Under the pieces are notes generated by a model that searched no databases, was not told the origin of the DNA, and saw nothing but the letters and a program-made list of their open reading frames with translations. Position numbers and translations under genes: made by a program. Positions 22,827 to 32,763 of a stretch of DNA of 64,000 nucleotides are shown here, piece after piece (position 1 is the first letter of the stretch; every line of letters starts with the position of its first letter). Origin of the DNA: Mycobacterium avium subsp. avium (lineage in GTDB: Bacteria; Actinomycetota; Actinomycetes; Mycobacteriales; Mycobacteriaceae). The stretch covers positions 3,286,001 through 3,350,000 of the forward strand of contig NZ_CP046507.1 in the NCBI RefSeq assembly GCF_009741445.1, read 5' to 3'.

Positions 22827-24233
22827 CTAGCGCCGCCCGCCCGATCCGCGGGGCCCCTCGGAGAGGAAACCGAGCAAGTCGTAGCGGGTGATCACACCCA
22901 CCGGCTTGCCCTCCTCGACCACCATCAGGGCGTCCCAATCGCGCAGCGCCTTGCCCGCCGCGCTGACCGATTCGCCGGCGCCGATCATCGGCAGCGGCGG
23001 GCTCATGTGCAGCGAGACCGCGTCGGCCAGCTTCGCCCGGCCCTCGAAAACCGCTGACAGCAGCTCACGTTCGGAGACGCTGCCGGCGACCTCGCCGGCC
23101 ATCACCGGCGGCTCGGCGCCGACCACCGGCATCTGGGACACCCCGTACTCGCGCAGGATGCCGATGGCGTCGCGCACGGTTTCCGACGGGTGGGTGTGCA
23201 CCAGGTCGGGCAGCTCACCGGACTTGCGGCGCAACACGTCGCCGACGCGGGACTGGTCGGTCGACCCGTCCAGCCGGGTGCGCAGGAACCCGTAGGAGGA
23301 CATCCAGGCGTCGTTGAAGATCTTCGCCATGTAGCCGCGCCCGCCGTCGGGCAGCAGCACCACCACCAGCGCGTCGGGGCCTGCCTGCTCGGCCACCCGC
23401 AGCGCCGCCACCACGGCCATGCCGCAGGACCCGCCGACCAGCATCGCCTCCTCGCGGGCCAGCCGCCGGGTCATGTTGAACGAGTCGGAGTCGGAGACCG
23501 CGATGATCTCGTCGGGCACCGTGCGGTCGTAGGCCTGCGGCCAGAAGTCCTCGCCGACACCCTCGACCAGATAGGGCCGGCCGGTGCCGCCGGAATACAC
23601 CGATCCCTCGGGGTCGGCGCCGATGACGCGGACCCGGCCGCCGGACACCTCCTTGAGGTAGCGGCCCGCGCCGGTGATGGTGCCGCCGGTGCCGATGCCG
23701 GCGACGAAATGGGTGACCTTGCCGTCGGTGTCGGCCCAGATCTCCGGGCCGGTGGTGGCGTAGTGGCTGGCCGGGCCCTCCGGGTTGGCGTACTGGTCGG
23801 GCTTCCAGGCGCCCTCGATCTCGGTGACCAGCCGGTCCGAGACGCTGTAGTAGCTGTCCGGATGCTCGGGCGGCACCGCCGTCGGGCACACCACCACCTC
23901 GGCGCCGTACGCCATCAACACGTTGCGCTTGTCCTCACCGACCTTGTCCGGGCAGACGAACACGCACTTGTAGCCGCGCTGCTGGGCCACCAGCGCCAGC
24001 CCGACACCGGTGTTGCCCGAGGTGGGTTCGACGATGGTGCCGCCGGGCTTCAGCGCACCGCTGGCCTCGGCGGCGTCGATCATCCTGACCGCGATCCGGT
24101 CCTTGGAGCTGCCGCCGGGGTTGAGGTATTCGACCTTGGCCGCCACGATGCCCGCGCCGTCGGGCACGACGGAGTTCAGCCGCACCAGCGGCGTGCCGCC
24201 GATGAGGTCACTGATGTGCTGCGCGATCCGCAT
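22827..24233 (-). CDS. cbs: Cystathionine beta-synthase
   Basis: This enzyme condenses serine (or O-acetylserine) with homocysteine to cystathionine. The PLP catalytic domain spans residues 1-320 with Lys44 in PGGSSKDRIA, the phosphate loop GIGTGGTITG, and SGNTGVGLA for substrate binding. A pair of CBS domains at about 335-460 is the usual ligand-sensing module. No heme-binding N-terminal segment is present, as expected for bacterial forms. The length is 468 residues. It stands upstream of pra and metB, forming a transsulfuration block. Confidence 0.96.
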   Translation of the reverse strand: MRIAQHISDLIGGTPLVRLNSVVPDGAGIVAAKVEYLNPGGSSKDRIAVRMIDAAEASGALKPGGTIVEPTSGNTGVGLALVAQQRGYKCVFVCPDKVGEDKRNVLMAYGAEVVVCPTAVPPEHPDSYYSVSDRLVTEIEGAWKPDQYANPEGPASHYATTGPEIWADTDGKVTHFVAGIGTGGTITGAGRYLKEVSGGRVRVIGADPEGSVYSGGTGRPYLVEGVGEDFWPQAYDRTVPDEIIAVSDSDSFNMTRRLAREEAMLVGGSCGMAVVAALRVAEQAGPDALVVVLLPDGGRGYMAKIFNDAWMSSYGFLRTRLDGSTDQSRVGDVLRRKSGELPDLVHTHPSETVRDAIGILREYGVSQMPVVGAEPPVMAGEVAGSVSERELLSAVFEGRAKLADAVSLHMSPPLPMIGAGESVSAAGKALRDWDALMVVEEGKPVGVITRYDLLGFLSEGPRGSGGRR

Positions 24234-24275
24234 GCGTCACATCGTCTCAGGCGGTTTCCCGCGGCGCACAAGGAC

Positions 24276-25340
24276 TCAGCCGGTGGCCTCGCGGATGTAG
24301 TCGCCGATCTGGCGCAGCGACCGCCTGGCCTCGGGCACCATCGGCGCGGCCAGCTGGAAGTCGTGGATCTGTCCCGGCCACACCCGCACCTCGGCCGGCA
24401 CGCCCGCCGCGGCCAGCCGGCTCGCCGCCAGCCGGGCGTCGTGCAGCAGCACCTCGGAGCCCGACACGTGAATCAGCGTGCGCGGCAGCCCCGGCTCGAT
24501 GTGCTCGAGCGGCTCGTAGATCTCCTCGGGCTTGCCGTCGACGATGTTCTTCGCCGCCGCGCCGGCCACCAGCTCGGCCAGGGCGTCGAACGCGCCGGCG
24601 CCGAACATCGCGTCGGTGTCGATGTTGGGGTGGGCCTGCTTGGGCTTCTTGGCCAGCTGCAGCAGCGGCGAGATCATCACCAGCGCGGCGGGTTCCTCAC
24701 CCTCGCGCTGCAGGCGTTGCGCCAGCGTCAGCGCCAGGTAGCCGCCCGCGGAGTCGCCGGCCAGCACGATCTGGTCGGGCTGGTAGCCGCGCAGCCGCAG
24801 CCACTGGTACGCGTCATGGCAGTCCTGCAGCGCCATGCCGACCGAATTCTTCGGCAGCAGACGGTAATTCACCACCAGCACGGGCGCGTCGGCGAAGGTG
24901 GAAAGGGCTTCGACGAGCCGGCCGTGCGAGTTCGCCCCGCAGGTCAGAAACGCCCCGCCGTGCAGGTAGACCACGACGCGGCGGGTGCCGTCGGCGGGCA
25001 GCACCCCGGGCGCGCGGACCAGCTGCGCCGACGCGTGCGGCAGCGCCACCGTCTCGCGCACGGTGGCCGACACCGGCAGCAGCACCCGGGCGGTGAGGTC
25101 GATCAGACCCCACGGCCAGGGCAGGTTGGGGGCGTGGCTGCCGACGGCCAGAATCGGCCGGATGGTCAGCCGTGAGGTCAGGTTGGCCAGTCGCGCAGCA
25201 ACGCTGGGTCCGGATTCGAGAACCTCGACCGGTGCGCCGTCGCTGATCGCGAACTTGCGGATGCGCGCGCGGCGCGCCTTGAGGACGTCGTGGACACGGA
25301 CGGGACTCTGCGATCCCGATACCTCGCTCGGTGCGGTCAT
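24276..25340 (-). CDS. lipU: Alpha/beta hydrolase, hormone-sensitive-lipase family (LipU-like)
   Basis: A 354-residue esterase or lipase of the HSL group. The oxyanion motif HGGAF is at 127-131, the nucleophile Ser197 is in GDSAGG, and the family Asp and His lie in the C-terminal part (GSEVLLHD and GQIHDF). The first ~90 residues are a variable cap. Rv1076 (LipU) is shorter in its annotated form, so the N-terminus here may be overextended. The ATG at 25340 is preferred over a GTG at 25349 because of the GGAAG ribosome-binding site. The gap of 243 bp to the divergent SGNH gene holds the promoters. Confidence 0.9.
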   Translation of the reverse strand: MTAPSEVSGSQSPVRVHDVLKARRARIRKFAISDGAPVEVLESGPSVAARLANLTSRLTIRPILAVGSHAPNLPWPWGLIDLTARVLLPVSATVRETVALPHASAQLVRAPGVLPADGTRRVVVYLHGGAFLTCGANSHGRLVEALSTFADAPVLVVNYRLLPKNSVGMALQDCHDAYQWLRLRGYQPDQIVLAGDSAGGYLALTLAQRLQREGEEPAALVMISPLLQLAKKPKQAHPNIDTDAMFGAGAFDALAELVAGAAAKNIVDGKPEEIYEPLEHIEPGLPRTLIHVSGSEVLLHDARLAASRLAAAGVPAEVRVWPGQIHDFQLAAPMVPEARRSLRQIGDYIREATG

Positions 25341-25583
25341 GCTCAACACTTCCTACGCCGTTGTAGTGCGATACAGCATGTGACGAGGCTGTTGAGCGTC
25401 TGGTTCAGCCGTGTGCCAAGGCGCTCAGCCATCCCCTCGCTCTCAGCTTGACAGCCGTTGCTTAGCACAACGTATGAAATCTCTGATTTGATACCAGTTT
25501 TGCTTCGCACCGTGATCAGTTCGTTTTTCAGCCGCCTCCGCAAACTCCAAAGCGCCTCTAAACTTGATGCCGTAACCATTCGG

Positions 25584-26546
25584 GTGCCACGTCGTTCGGC
25601 GATCGCCCTGGCCACAGCGGGCGCGCTGGCCTCGACAGGAACCGCCTACCTGGGGGCACGCAGTCTGCTGGTCGGCCAGGCCACCCACGCGCGCACCGTC
25701 ATCCCCAAGTCGTGGGACATCCCGCCGCGCGCCGACGGCGTGTACACCCGCGGCGGCGGGCCGGTGCAGCGCTGGCACCGCGGCATGGCCGTCGACCTGC
25801 ACCTGATGATCTTCGGCGATTCCACCGCCGCCGGATACGGCTGCATGTGCGCCGACGAAGTGCCGGGGGTGCGCATCGCGCGGGGCCTGGCCGAGCAGAC
25901 CGGCAAGCGAATCCGGTTGAGCACCAAGGCCATTGTGGGCGCCACGTCGAAAGGCGTGTGCGGCCAAGTGGATGCGATGTTCGTGGCCGGTCCGCCGCCG
26001 GACGTGGCGGTGATCATGGTCGGCGCCAACGACGTGACGGCGCTCAACGGTGTCAGCCAGTCGGCGCACCGGCTGGGGTTGTGCGTGCGCAAACTGCGGA
26101 ACCGCGGCGCGGTGGTGATCGTGGGCACCTGCCCGGATCTGGGGTTCATCAGCGCCATTCCGCAACCGCTGCGATCGTTGGCGCACGAGCGGTGCCTGCA
26201 ACTCGCCCGCGCCCAGACGGCAACCGTCCGCGCCGCCGGCGGGGTGCCGGTGCCGCTGGCCCAGCTGATGGCGCCGCAGTTCCGGGCCACCCCGGAGGCG
26301 ATGTTCTCCGCCGACGGCTACCACCCCTCGGCCCCGGCCTACGCGCTGGCGGCCGACGCGCTGCTGCTCGCGCTGTGCGAGGCGCTGGGCGAGCAGGTGG
26401 AGCGTCCGCCCCTGAACCAGCCGGTGCCCTCGGCGCAGCCGGTGCTCGGGCAGCGGCACACCCGCAGCAGCGTGATGTCGCGGCTGTGGCGCCGTCCGGC
26501 GCCCGGTGCCGCCCCGTCGTCGTGCCCCGAGGTCGGCAGCGACTAG
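25584..26546 (+). CDS. Secreted SGNH-fold esterase (Rv1075c-like)
   Basis: A 320-residue SGNH hydrolase. Block I is MIFGDSTAAGYG with nucleophile Ser80, block III is VGANDV, and block V is DGYHPS with the catalytic His. The N-terminus, ALATAGALASTGTAYLGARSLL, is a signal or anchor segment, so the enzyme likely acts in the cell envelope. Rv1075c is reported as an acetylesterase with short-chain preference. The frame is open back to 25458, but the GTG at 25584 gives the PRRSAIALATAG start expected of the family, so I chose it. A TAAACT element about 20 bp upstream could serve as -10. Confidence 0.88.
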   Translation: MPRRSAIALATAGALASTGTAYLGARSLLVGQATHARTVIPKSWDIPPRADGVYTRGGGPVQRWHRGMAVDLHLMIFGDSTAAGYGCMCADEVPGVRIARGLAEQTGKRIRLSTKAIVGATSKGVCGQVDAMFVAGPPPDVAVIMVGANDVTALNGVSQSAHRLGLCVRKLRNRGAVVIVGTCPDLGFISAIPQPLRSLAHERCLQLARAQTATVRAAGGVPVPLAQLMAPQFRATPEAMFSADGYHPSAPAYALAADALLLALCEALGEQVERPPLNQPVPSAQPVLGQRHTRSSVMSRLWRRPAPGAAPSSCPEVGSD

Positions 26547-26636
26547 ATTTGTTCTCGCCCGTCGGGGTGGACCTACCCGGTGGTGACGCGAGCCAGCCCC
26601 ATTCGAGGGACCCGCAGGGGTCTGAAGGGAACAACC

Positions 26637-27854
26637 ATGCCTGAAGCCGTCATCGTCTCAACTGCTCGCTCGCCGATCGGCCGCGCGATGAAGGGATCGC
26701 TGGTCAGCATGCGCCCCGACGACCTGGCCGTGCAGATCGTGCGCGCCGCGCTGGACAAGGTGCCGGCGTTGAACCCGCACCAGATCGACGACCTGATCCT
26801 GGGCTGCGGCCAGCCCGGCGGTGAGTCCGGATTCAACCTGGCCCGGGTGGTCGCCGTCGAGCTGGGCTTCGACTTCCTGCCGGGCACCACCGTCAACCGG
26901 TACTGCTCCTCGTCGCTGCAGACCTCGCGGATGGCGTTCCACGCGATCAAGGCCGGCGAGGGTGACGCGTTCATCTCCGCGGGGGTGGAGACGGTATCCC
27001 GGTTCCCCAAGGGCAGCGCCGACTCGTGGCCGGACACCAAGAACCCGCTGTTCAGCGAGGCGCAGGAGCGGTCGGCCGCCGCGGCCGAGGGCGCCGAGGA
27101 GTGGCACGACCCGCGCGCCGACGGCAAGCTGCCCGACATCTACATCGCGATGGGGCAGACCGCCGAGAACGTCGCCCTGCTGACCGGCATCAGCCGCGAG
27201 GACCAGGACCACTGGGGGGTGCGCAGCCAGAACCGCGCCGAGGAAGCGATCAAGAGCGGGTTCTTCGAGCGGGAGATCACCCCGGTCACGCTGCCGGACG
27301 GCACCACGGTCAGCACCGACGACGGCCCACGCCCCGGCACCACGTACGAGAAGATCCGCGAGCTCAAGCCGGTGTTCCGGCCCAACGGCACGGTGACCGC
27401 GGGCAACGCCTGCCCGCTGAACGACGGCGCCGCGGCGGTGGTGATCACCAGCGACACCAAGGCCAAGGAGCTCGGCCTGACGCCGCTGGCGCGCATCGTG
27501 TCCACCGGCGTCAGCGGCCTGTCGCCGGAGATCATGGGCCTGGGCCCGATCGAGGCCACCAAGAAGGCGCTGGCCCGCGCCAAGATGTCGGTCAGCGACA
27601 TCGACCTGTTCGAGATCAACGAGGCGTTCGCGGTCCAGGTGCTGGGCTCGGCCCGCGAGCTGGGCATCGACGAGGACAAGCTGAACGTGTCCGGCGGCGC
27701 GATCGCGCTGGGTCATCCGTTCGGCATGACCGGCGCCCGGATCACCACCACGCTGCTCAACAACCTGCAGACCCACGACAAGACGTTCGGCCTGGAGACG
27801 ATGTGCGTCGGCGGCGGCCAGGGCATGGCGATGGTGATCGAGCGCCTCAGCTGA
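26637..27854 (+). CDS. fadA3: Acetyl-CoA acyltransferase (thiolase)
   Basis: A 405-residue thiolase that splits 3-ketoacyl-CoA in beta-oxidation or condenses acetyl-CoA. The nucleophile Cys90 is in VNRYCSSSLQT. The second half carries NEAFA, GGAIALGHPFGMTG with the catalytic His, and CVGGGQGM with the acid/base Cys. The ATG at 26637 follows a GAAGGGA ribosome-binding site, and the length equals the M. tuberculosis FadA3. A strong hairpin at 28012-28043 ends the transcript. No partner fadB gene is adjacent. Confidence 0.95.
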   Translation: MPEAVIVSTARSPIGRAMKGSLVSMRPDDLAVQIVRAALDKVPALNPHQIDDLILGCGQPGGESGFNLARVVAVELGFDFLPGTTVNRYCSSSLQTSRMAFHAIKAGEGDAFISAGVETVSRFPKGSADSWPDTKNPLFSEAQERSAAAAEGAEEWHDPRADGKLPDIYIAMGQTAENVALLTGISREDQDHWGVRSQNRAEEAIKSGFFEREITPVTLPDGTTVSTDDGPRPGTTYEKIRELKPVFRPNGTVTAGNACPLNDGAAAVVITSDTKAKELGLTPLARIVSTGVSGLSPEIMGLGPIEATKKALARAKMSVSDIDLFEINEAFAVQVLGSARELGIDEDKLNVSGGAIALGHPFGMTGARITTTLLNNLQTHDKTFGLETMCVGGGQGMAMVIERLS

Positions 27855-28011
27855 GGCGTCGCGATGTCTCCGGGGTCCGTCTTCCCGGCGTCCGTCTTTC
27901 CGGCGTCGTCGAGTGTGAATCCTGGTAGACGACACGCCGACGACACGCGCCGCGGTGCAACACCGAACGCCACCACCACACACTCGACACACTCGACCCG
28001 CACCGCATGAA

Positions 28012-28043
28012 AAAACCGGCGCGCCAACGGGCGCGCCGGTTTT
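28012..28043. terminator. Bidirectional intrinsic terminator between fadA3 and the Bax-inhibitor-like gene
   Basis: A perfect 14-bp inverted repeat, AAAACCGGCGCGCC with a 4-base loop (AACG), is bounded by A-runs on the left and T-runs on the right. It can therefore work on both strands between the convergent genes ending at 27854 and 28061. The upstream 27,855-28,010 stretch holds a 15-bp direct repeat (GTCCGTCTT-type, two copies near 27,880) and scattered CACACTCGAC motifs, but no gene. Confidence 0.85.
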
Positions 28044-28060
28044 CTCGGATGCCGAGAGAG

Positions 28061-28912
28061 CTAGTCGTTCTGTAGATAACTGAGCAGGCGCAGGATCTCG
28101 ATGTACAGCCAGACCAGCGTCACGGTCAGGCCGAGCGCGATCCCCCACGCCGCCTTCTCCGGGGCACCGGCGCGCACCATCTGGTCGGCGGCGTCGAAGT
28201 CGATCAGGAAGCTGAACGCCGCGATGCCGATGCAGACCAGCGAGAAGATGATCGCCAGCGGGCCGCCGCTGCGCAGGCCCAGGCCGGCGCCGCCGCCGAC
28301 ACCGAACATGGCCAGCACGAAGTTGCCCAGCATCAGCGCCAGCACGCCGAACAACGCGACGACCACCATCCGGGTGAACTTGGGGGTGACCCGAATGGCG
28401 CCGGTCTTGTAGACCACCAACATCCCGAAGAACACCCCGAAGGTGCCCATGACGGCCTCACCGATCAGCACGCCCGCATTGGCGCTGGAGACCGAGAAGT
28501 TGGCGAACACGAAGGAAAGGGCGCCGAGGAACAGGCCCTCGAGAACCGCGTAGCTGAGCACGATCGCCGGGCTGTCCTGCTTGCGCCCGAACGTCGCGAC
28601 CAGCACCAGGCCCAGCCCACCCAGCGCGCCGACCAGGGTCAGCGGCATCGCAAGGGCCACATTCGACAGCACCAGGAAGTAGGAGACGACCGCGGATGCC
28701 GCCAGCACGGCCAGCGTGATGCCGGTCTTGGTGACGACGTCGTCGATGGTCAGCGGTCGCGACGCCCTGGTCTCCTGGTACGGAGTCGCGTAGGGAGCCG
28801 CGTAGGGGTCGGCTTGATAGCCCTGCATGGGGGCCGCGCCAGTGCCGAATTGCGCGTATCCGCCGCTCTGCTTAGGCAGCGAACGAAATACCGGATTGCT
28901 TGTCTCCCGCAC
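28061..28912 (-). CDS. Bax inhibitor-1/YccA-family membrane protein
   Basis: A 283-residue protein. A ~60-residue polar N-terminus with PYAAPYATPYQE precedes seven membrane helices (about 70-280). The family is a pH-sensitive channel/leak-type fold (TMBIM), with conserved acidic residues at the C-terminus near LIDFDAADQMV and LYIEILRLLSYL. Its role in mycobacteria is unknown. The GTG at 28912 has a GAGAGGA ribosome-binding site; an ATG at 28936 is an alternative. It is divergent from echA9 across 214 bp containing a TAAAGAT-like AT-rich element near 29,040. Confidence 0.9.
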   Translation of the reverse strand: MRETSNPVFRSLPKQSGGYAQFGTGAAPMQGYQADPYAAPYATPYQETRASRPLTIDDVVTKTGITLAVLAASAVVSYFLVLSNVALAMPLTLVGALGGLGLVLVATFGRKQDSPAIVLSYAVLEGLFLGALSFVFANFSVSSANAGVLIGEAVMGTFGVFFGMLVVYKTGAIRVTPKFTRMVVVALFGVLALMLGNFVLAMFGVGGGAGLGLRSGGPLAIIFSLVCIGIAAFSFLIDFDAADQMVRAGAPEKAAWGIALGLTVTLVWLYIEILRLLSYLQND

Positions 28913-29126
28913 CGTCGGATCCTCTCTGATTGGCATCGAGCTGTGCGAACACCATCTCAACGATCAGCGGCTCCCCCCGGTTCCCAGCGGACCTGGGCGT
29001 TTCTCGAGTTGGAGAGCCTGCACCGTTGTCGTCGCGTTAAAGATAACCCTTACCCGCGGATACCGCGCCGGTCGTGACGATCTAGATTTCTTCCTCGAGG
29101 CTGAACCGGCGATGGGAGGCGAAGGC

Positions 29127-30164
29127 GTGACCGACGGATCCGACGAGGTTCTCACCGAAGTCGACGGAAACGTCGGCCTGATCACGCTCAACCGCCCCAA
29201 GGCGATCAACTCGCTGAATCAGCCGATGATCGACGCGCTGAGCGCCGTCCTCACCGACTGGGCGCGCGACGACAAGGTGCGCGCGGTGCTGCTGTCCGGC
29301 GCCGGCGAGCGCGGGCTGTGCGCCGGCGGCGACGTGGTGTCCATCTATCACAGCGCCCGCAAGGACGGCGTCGAGGCGCGACGCTTCTGGCGCGACGAAT
29401 ATCAGCTCAACGCCCAGATCTCGGAGTTCGCCAAGCCCTACGTCGCGGTGATGGACGGCATCGTGATGGGCGGCGGCGTCGGCGTCAGCGCGCACGCCAA
29501 CACCCGGGTGGTCACCGACACCTCCAAGGTCGCCATGCCCGAGGTCGGCATCGGGTTCATCCCCGACGTCGGCGGCGTTTACCTGCTGTCCCGCGCGCCC
29601 GGCGGGCTCGGCCTGCACGCCGCGCTGACCGGGGCGCCGTTCTCCGGCGCCGACGCCATCGCCATGGGATTCGCCGACCACTACGTGCCGCACGCCGACG
29701 TCGAGGCGTTCCGCCGCGCGGTGGCCGCCGACGGCGTCGAGAGCGCGCTGGCCAAATACGCCGTCGAGCCGCCACCCGGTGAGCTTGCGGCCCAACGTGA
29801 TTGGATCGACGAGTGCTATGCGGGGCAGACCGTCGAGGACATCGTCGCCGCGCTGCGCGCGCATGGCGCGGGCCCGGCGCACGACGCCGCGGACCTGATC
29901 GCCACCCGCTCACCGATCGCGCTGTCGGTGACCCTGGCGGCAGTGCGCCGAGCGGCCGACCTACCGACACTGAAAGACGTTCTGGTGCAGGACTATCGGG
30001 TGTCGTCGGCGTCGCTGCGCTCACACGATCTGGTGGAGGGCATCCGGGCGCAGCTGATCGACAAGGACCGCAATCCGCAGTGGTCGCCCGCCCGGCTGGC
30101 CGACGTCACCGCGGCCGACGTCGAGGCGTATTTCGCCCCGGTGGACGACGACTTGAGTTTCTAG
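29127..30164 (+). CDS. echA9: Enoyl-CoA hydratase/isomerase family, 3-hydroxyisobutyryl-CoA hydrolase type
   Basis: A 345-residue crotonase-fold protein. The oxyanion and active-site region [20 protein letters not shown] and [20 protein letters not shown] follow the 3-hydroxyisobutyryl-CoA hydrolase subgroup, which acts in valine breakdown. The subgroup usually has a longer C-terminal part, as here. The GTG at 29127 has GGGAGG at the right distance upstream and gives the M. tuberculosis EchA9 length; an ATG at 29112 is an alternative. echA8 follows 13 bp downstream, so the two form an acyl-CoA operon. Confidence 0.92.
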   Translation: MTDGSDEVLTEVDGNVGLITLNRPKAINSLNQPMIDALSAVLTDWARDDKVRAVLLSGAGERGLCAGGDVVSIYHSARKDGVEARRFWRDEYQLNAQISEFAKPYVAVMDGIVMGGGVGVSAHANTRVVTDTSKVAMPEVGIGFIPDVGGVYLLSRAPGGLGLHAALTGAPFSGADAIAMGFADHYVPHADVEAFRRAVAADGVESALAKYAVEPPPGELAAQRDWIDECYAGQTVEDIVAALRAHGAGPAHDAADLIATRSPIALSVTLAAVRRAADLPTLKDVLVQDYRVSSASLRSHDLVEGIRAQLIDKDRNPQWSPARLADVTAADVEAYFAPVDDDLSF

Positions 30165-30177
30165 AAAGGCGATTTGG

Positions 30178-30969
30178 ATGACCGACAGCACCGACCGCAC
30201 CTTCGAAACCATCCTCGTCGAGCGCGAGGAGCGCGTCGGCATCATCACCCTGAACCGGCCCAAGGCGCTCAACGCGCTCAACACCCAGGTGATGAACGAG
30301 GTCACCACCGCGGCAACGGATTTCGACGCCGACCCCGGCATCGGCGCGATCATCATCACCGGATCGGCCAAGGCGTTCGCCGCGGGCGCGGACATCAAGG
30401 AGATGGCCGAGCTGACCTTCGCCGACGCCTACGGCGCCGACTTCTTCGCCACCTGGGGCAAGCTCGCCGCGGTGCGCACCCCGACGATCGCCGCGGTGGC
30501 CGGGCACGCACTGGGCGGCGGCTGCGAGCTGGCCATGATGTGCGATGTGCTGATCGCCGCCGACACGGCGAAATTCGGCCAGCCCGAGATCAAACTCGGG
30601 GTGCTGCCCGGCATGGGCGGTTCGCAGCGGCTGACCCGCGCCATCGGCAAGGCCAAGGCGATGGACCTGATCCTGACCGGCCGCACCATCGACGCCGCGG
30701 AAGCCGAACGCAGCGGCCTGGTTTCGCGCGTGGTGCCCGCCGATGACCTGCTGACCGAGGCCAAGAAGGTCGCCACCACGATTTCGCAGATGTCGCGGTC
30801 GGCAGCCCGGATGGCCAAGGAGGCCGTCAACCGCGCATTCGAAACCACCCTGGCCGAGGGGCTGCTCTACGAACGCCGGTTGTTCCATTCTACTTTCGCC
30901 ACCGCCGACCAGTCCGAGGGGATGGCGGCCTTCGTCGAGAAGCGTGCGCCGAACTTCACCCACCGCTAG
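30178..30969 (+). CDS. echA8: Enoyl-CoA hydratase
   Basis: This crotonase-fold enzyme hydrates trans-2-enoyl-CoA in beta-oxidation. Both catalytic glutamates are seen: Glu117 in [14 protein letters not shown] and Glu137 in [13 protein letters not shown]. The oxyanion-hole Ala-Gly backbone lies in [10 protein letters not shown] (68-77). The protein has 263 residues, close to the 257 of M. tuberculosis EchA8. An AAAGGCG ribosome-binding site precedes the ATG. It is tightly linked to echA9 upstream and to a membrane hydrolase 9 bp downstream. Confidence 0.96.
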   Translation: MTDSTDRTFETILVEREERVGIITLNRPKALNALNTQVMNEVTTAATDFDADPGIGAIIITGSAKAFAAGADIKEMAELTFADAYGADFFATWGKLAAVRTPTIAAVAGHALGGGCELAMMCDVLIAADTAKFGQPEIKLGVLPGMGGSQRLTRAIGKAKAMDLILTGRTIDAAEAERSGLVSRVVPADDLLTEAKKVATTISQMSRSAARMAKEAVNRAFETTLAEGLLYERRLFHSTFATADQSEGMAAFVEKRAPNFTHR

Positions 30970-30978
30970 GACGCCTCG

Positions 30979-32763
30979 ATGAGCGAACCGGGTTCCGCGA
31001 CCGACACCGACACCGGCGACGAGCCGGCGCAACAGCAAACGGCGCCGGACGGGACCCGAACCGGCGCGCAGACCGCCGTCGCGGAGCACCCCGAACCGAA
31101 AGCGCCCGCACCCGGCACACAGCAGCCCGAAAAACCTTGGTGGGTAAGGCATTACACGTTCACCGGCACGACGGTCGGGCTGGTGTTCATCTGGTTCTCG
31201 CTGACCCCGTCGCTGCTGCCGCGCGGGGCGATATTCCAGGGATTGGTCAGCGGCATCTCCGGCGCCATCGGCTATGGGCTGGGCGTCTTCGCCGTCTGGC
31301 TCTACCGGTACCTGTGGGCCAAACCGTCCAGTCCCCCGCCGCCGCGCTGGGCCTGGAAGATCCTGATCCCGGTCGGCGCGGTCGGCATGGTGTTGATGGC
31401 GATCTGGTTCCACGTGTGGCAGGACAAGGTGCGCGACCTGATGGGTGTGGCGCACCTGAAGTGGTACGACTACCCGGTGGCGGGGGTGCTGTCACTAGTG
31501 GTGCTGTTCACCTGCGTCGAGATCGGCCAATTCACCCGCTGGCTGGTCAGCTTCCTGGTCGGCCGGCTCGACCGGATCGCGCCGTTTCGGCTGTCGGCGA
31601 CCATCGTGGTGGCCCTGCTGGTGGTGCTCACCATCACCCTGCTCAACGGTGTGGTGCTGAAGTTCGCCATGCGCACCATGAACAACACCTTCGCCTCGGC
31701 CAACAACGAGATGAGCCCGGACACCGCGCCGCCGAAAACCCCGCTGCGCTCCGGCGGCCCGGAGTCGCTGGTGTCCTGGGAGTCGCTGGGCCACCAGGGC
31801 CGCGTCTTCATCGAGGGCGGGCCGCGGGTGGAACAGCTGACCGCGTTCAACGGCGCCCCGGCCACCGAGCCGATCCGCGCCTACGCGGGGCTGAACTCCG
31901 CCGACGGCATCACCGCCACCGCCGAGCTGGCCGCCCGGGAGTTGCAGCGCACCGGCGGGCTGCGGCGCGCCGTCGTCGCGGTGGCCACCACCACCGGCAC
32001 CGGCTGGATCAACGAGGCCGAGGCCACCGCGCTGGAGTACATGTACAACGGCAACACCGCGATCGTCAGCATGCAGTATTCGTTCCTGCCCAGCTGGCTG
32101 TCGTTCCTGGTGGACAAGGAGAACGCCCGGCACGCCGGTCAGGCGCTGTTCGAGGCGGTCGACCGGCTGGTCCGCCAGCTGCCCGAGGCTCAGCGCCCCA
32201 AGCTGGTGGTGTTCGGCGAGAGCCTGGGCTCGTTCGGCGGCGAGGCGCCGTTCATGAGCCTGAACAACGTGCTGGCCCGCACCGACGGCGCCCTGTTCAG
32301 CGGCCCGACGTTCAACAACACCATCTGGACCGATCTGACGTCGACGCGCGACGCCGGGTCACCGGAGTGGTTGCCGATCTACAACGACGGCCGCAATGTC
32401 CGCTTCGTGGCGCGCGCGGCGAACCTGGCGCGGCCCAAGGATCCGTGGGATCACCCGCGGGTGGTCTACCTGCAGCACGCCTCGGATCCGATCGCCTGGT
32501 GGACCACCGACCTGTTGTTCGCCCGGCCGGACTGGCTCAAGGAGCGCCGCGGCTACGACGTGCTGCCGGAGACCACCTGGATCCCGGTGGTGACGTTCCT
32601 GCAGGTCTCGGCGGACATGGCGGTCGCCCAGAACGTGCCCGACGGGCACGGCCACCACTACGTCGCCGACGTCGCCGACGCCTGGGCGGCGGTGCTGTCA
32701 CCGCCGGGGTGGACACCCGACAAGACGGACCGGCTGCGGCCGCTGCTGCACGCCAACGGCTAG
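30979..32763 (+). CDS. Alpha/beta-hydrolase membrane protein (Rv1069c-like)
   Basis: A 594-residue protein. An acidic N-terminal 55 residues precede about five membrane helices (60-235), and a large C-terminal alpha/beta-hydrolase domain follows. The nucleophile elbow VVFGESLGSFGGE places Ser near residue 414, and HxH-type residues near the end (GHGHHY) may give the catalytic His. It matches the Abhydrolase_9 family, known in mycobacteria as Rv1069c and of unknown substrate, probably membrane-facing lipids. It ends with a four-base convergent overlap with the rhodanese gene. Confidence 0.88.
   Translation: MSEPGSATDTDTGDEPAQQQTAPDGTRTGAQTAVAEHPEPKAPAPGTQQPEKPWWVRHYTFTGTTVGLVFIWFSLTPSLLPRGAIFQGLVSGISGAIGYGLGVFAVWLYRYLWAKPSSPPPPRWAWKILIPVGAVGMVLMAIWFHVWQDKVRDLMGVAHLKWYDYPVAGVLSLVVLFTCVEIGQFTRWLVSFLVGRLDRIAPFRLSATIVVALLVVLTITLLNGVVLKFAMRTMNNTFASANNEMSPDTAPPKTPLRSGGPESLVSWESLGHQGRVFIEGGPRVEQLTAFNGAPATEPIRAYAGLNSADGITATAELAARELQRTGGLRRAVVAVATTTGTGWINEAEATALEYMYNGNTAIVSMQYSFLPSWLSFLVDKENARHAGQALFEAVDRLVRQLPEAQRPKLVVFGESLGSFGGEAPFMSLNNVLARTDGALFSGPTFNNTIWTDLTSTRDAGSPEWLPIYNDGRNVRFVARAANLARPKDPWDHPRVVYLQHASDPIAWWTTDLLFARPDWLKERRGYDVLPETTWIPVVTFLQVSADMAVAQNVPDGHGHHYVADVADAWAAVLSPPGWTPDKTDRLRPLLHANG

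Noticed and set aside
27880..27990. CRISPR-like or short tandem repeats between fadA3 and the Bax-inhibitor-like gene
   Set aside because: There are only two 15-bp copies and scattered CACACTCGAC motifs, with no regular spacers; only the hairpin terminator is supported.
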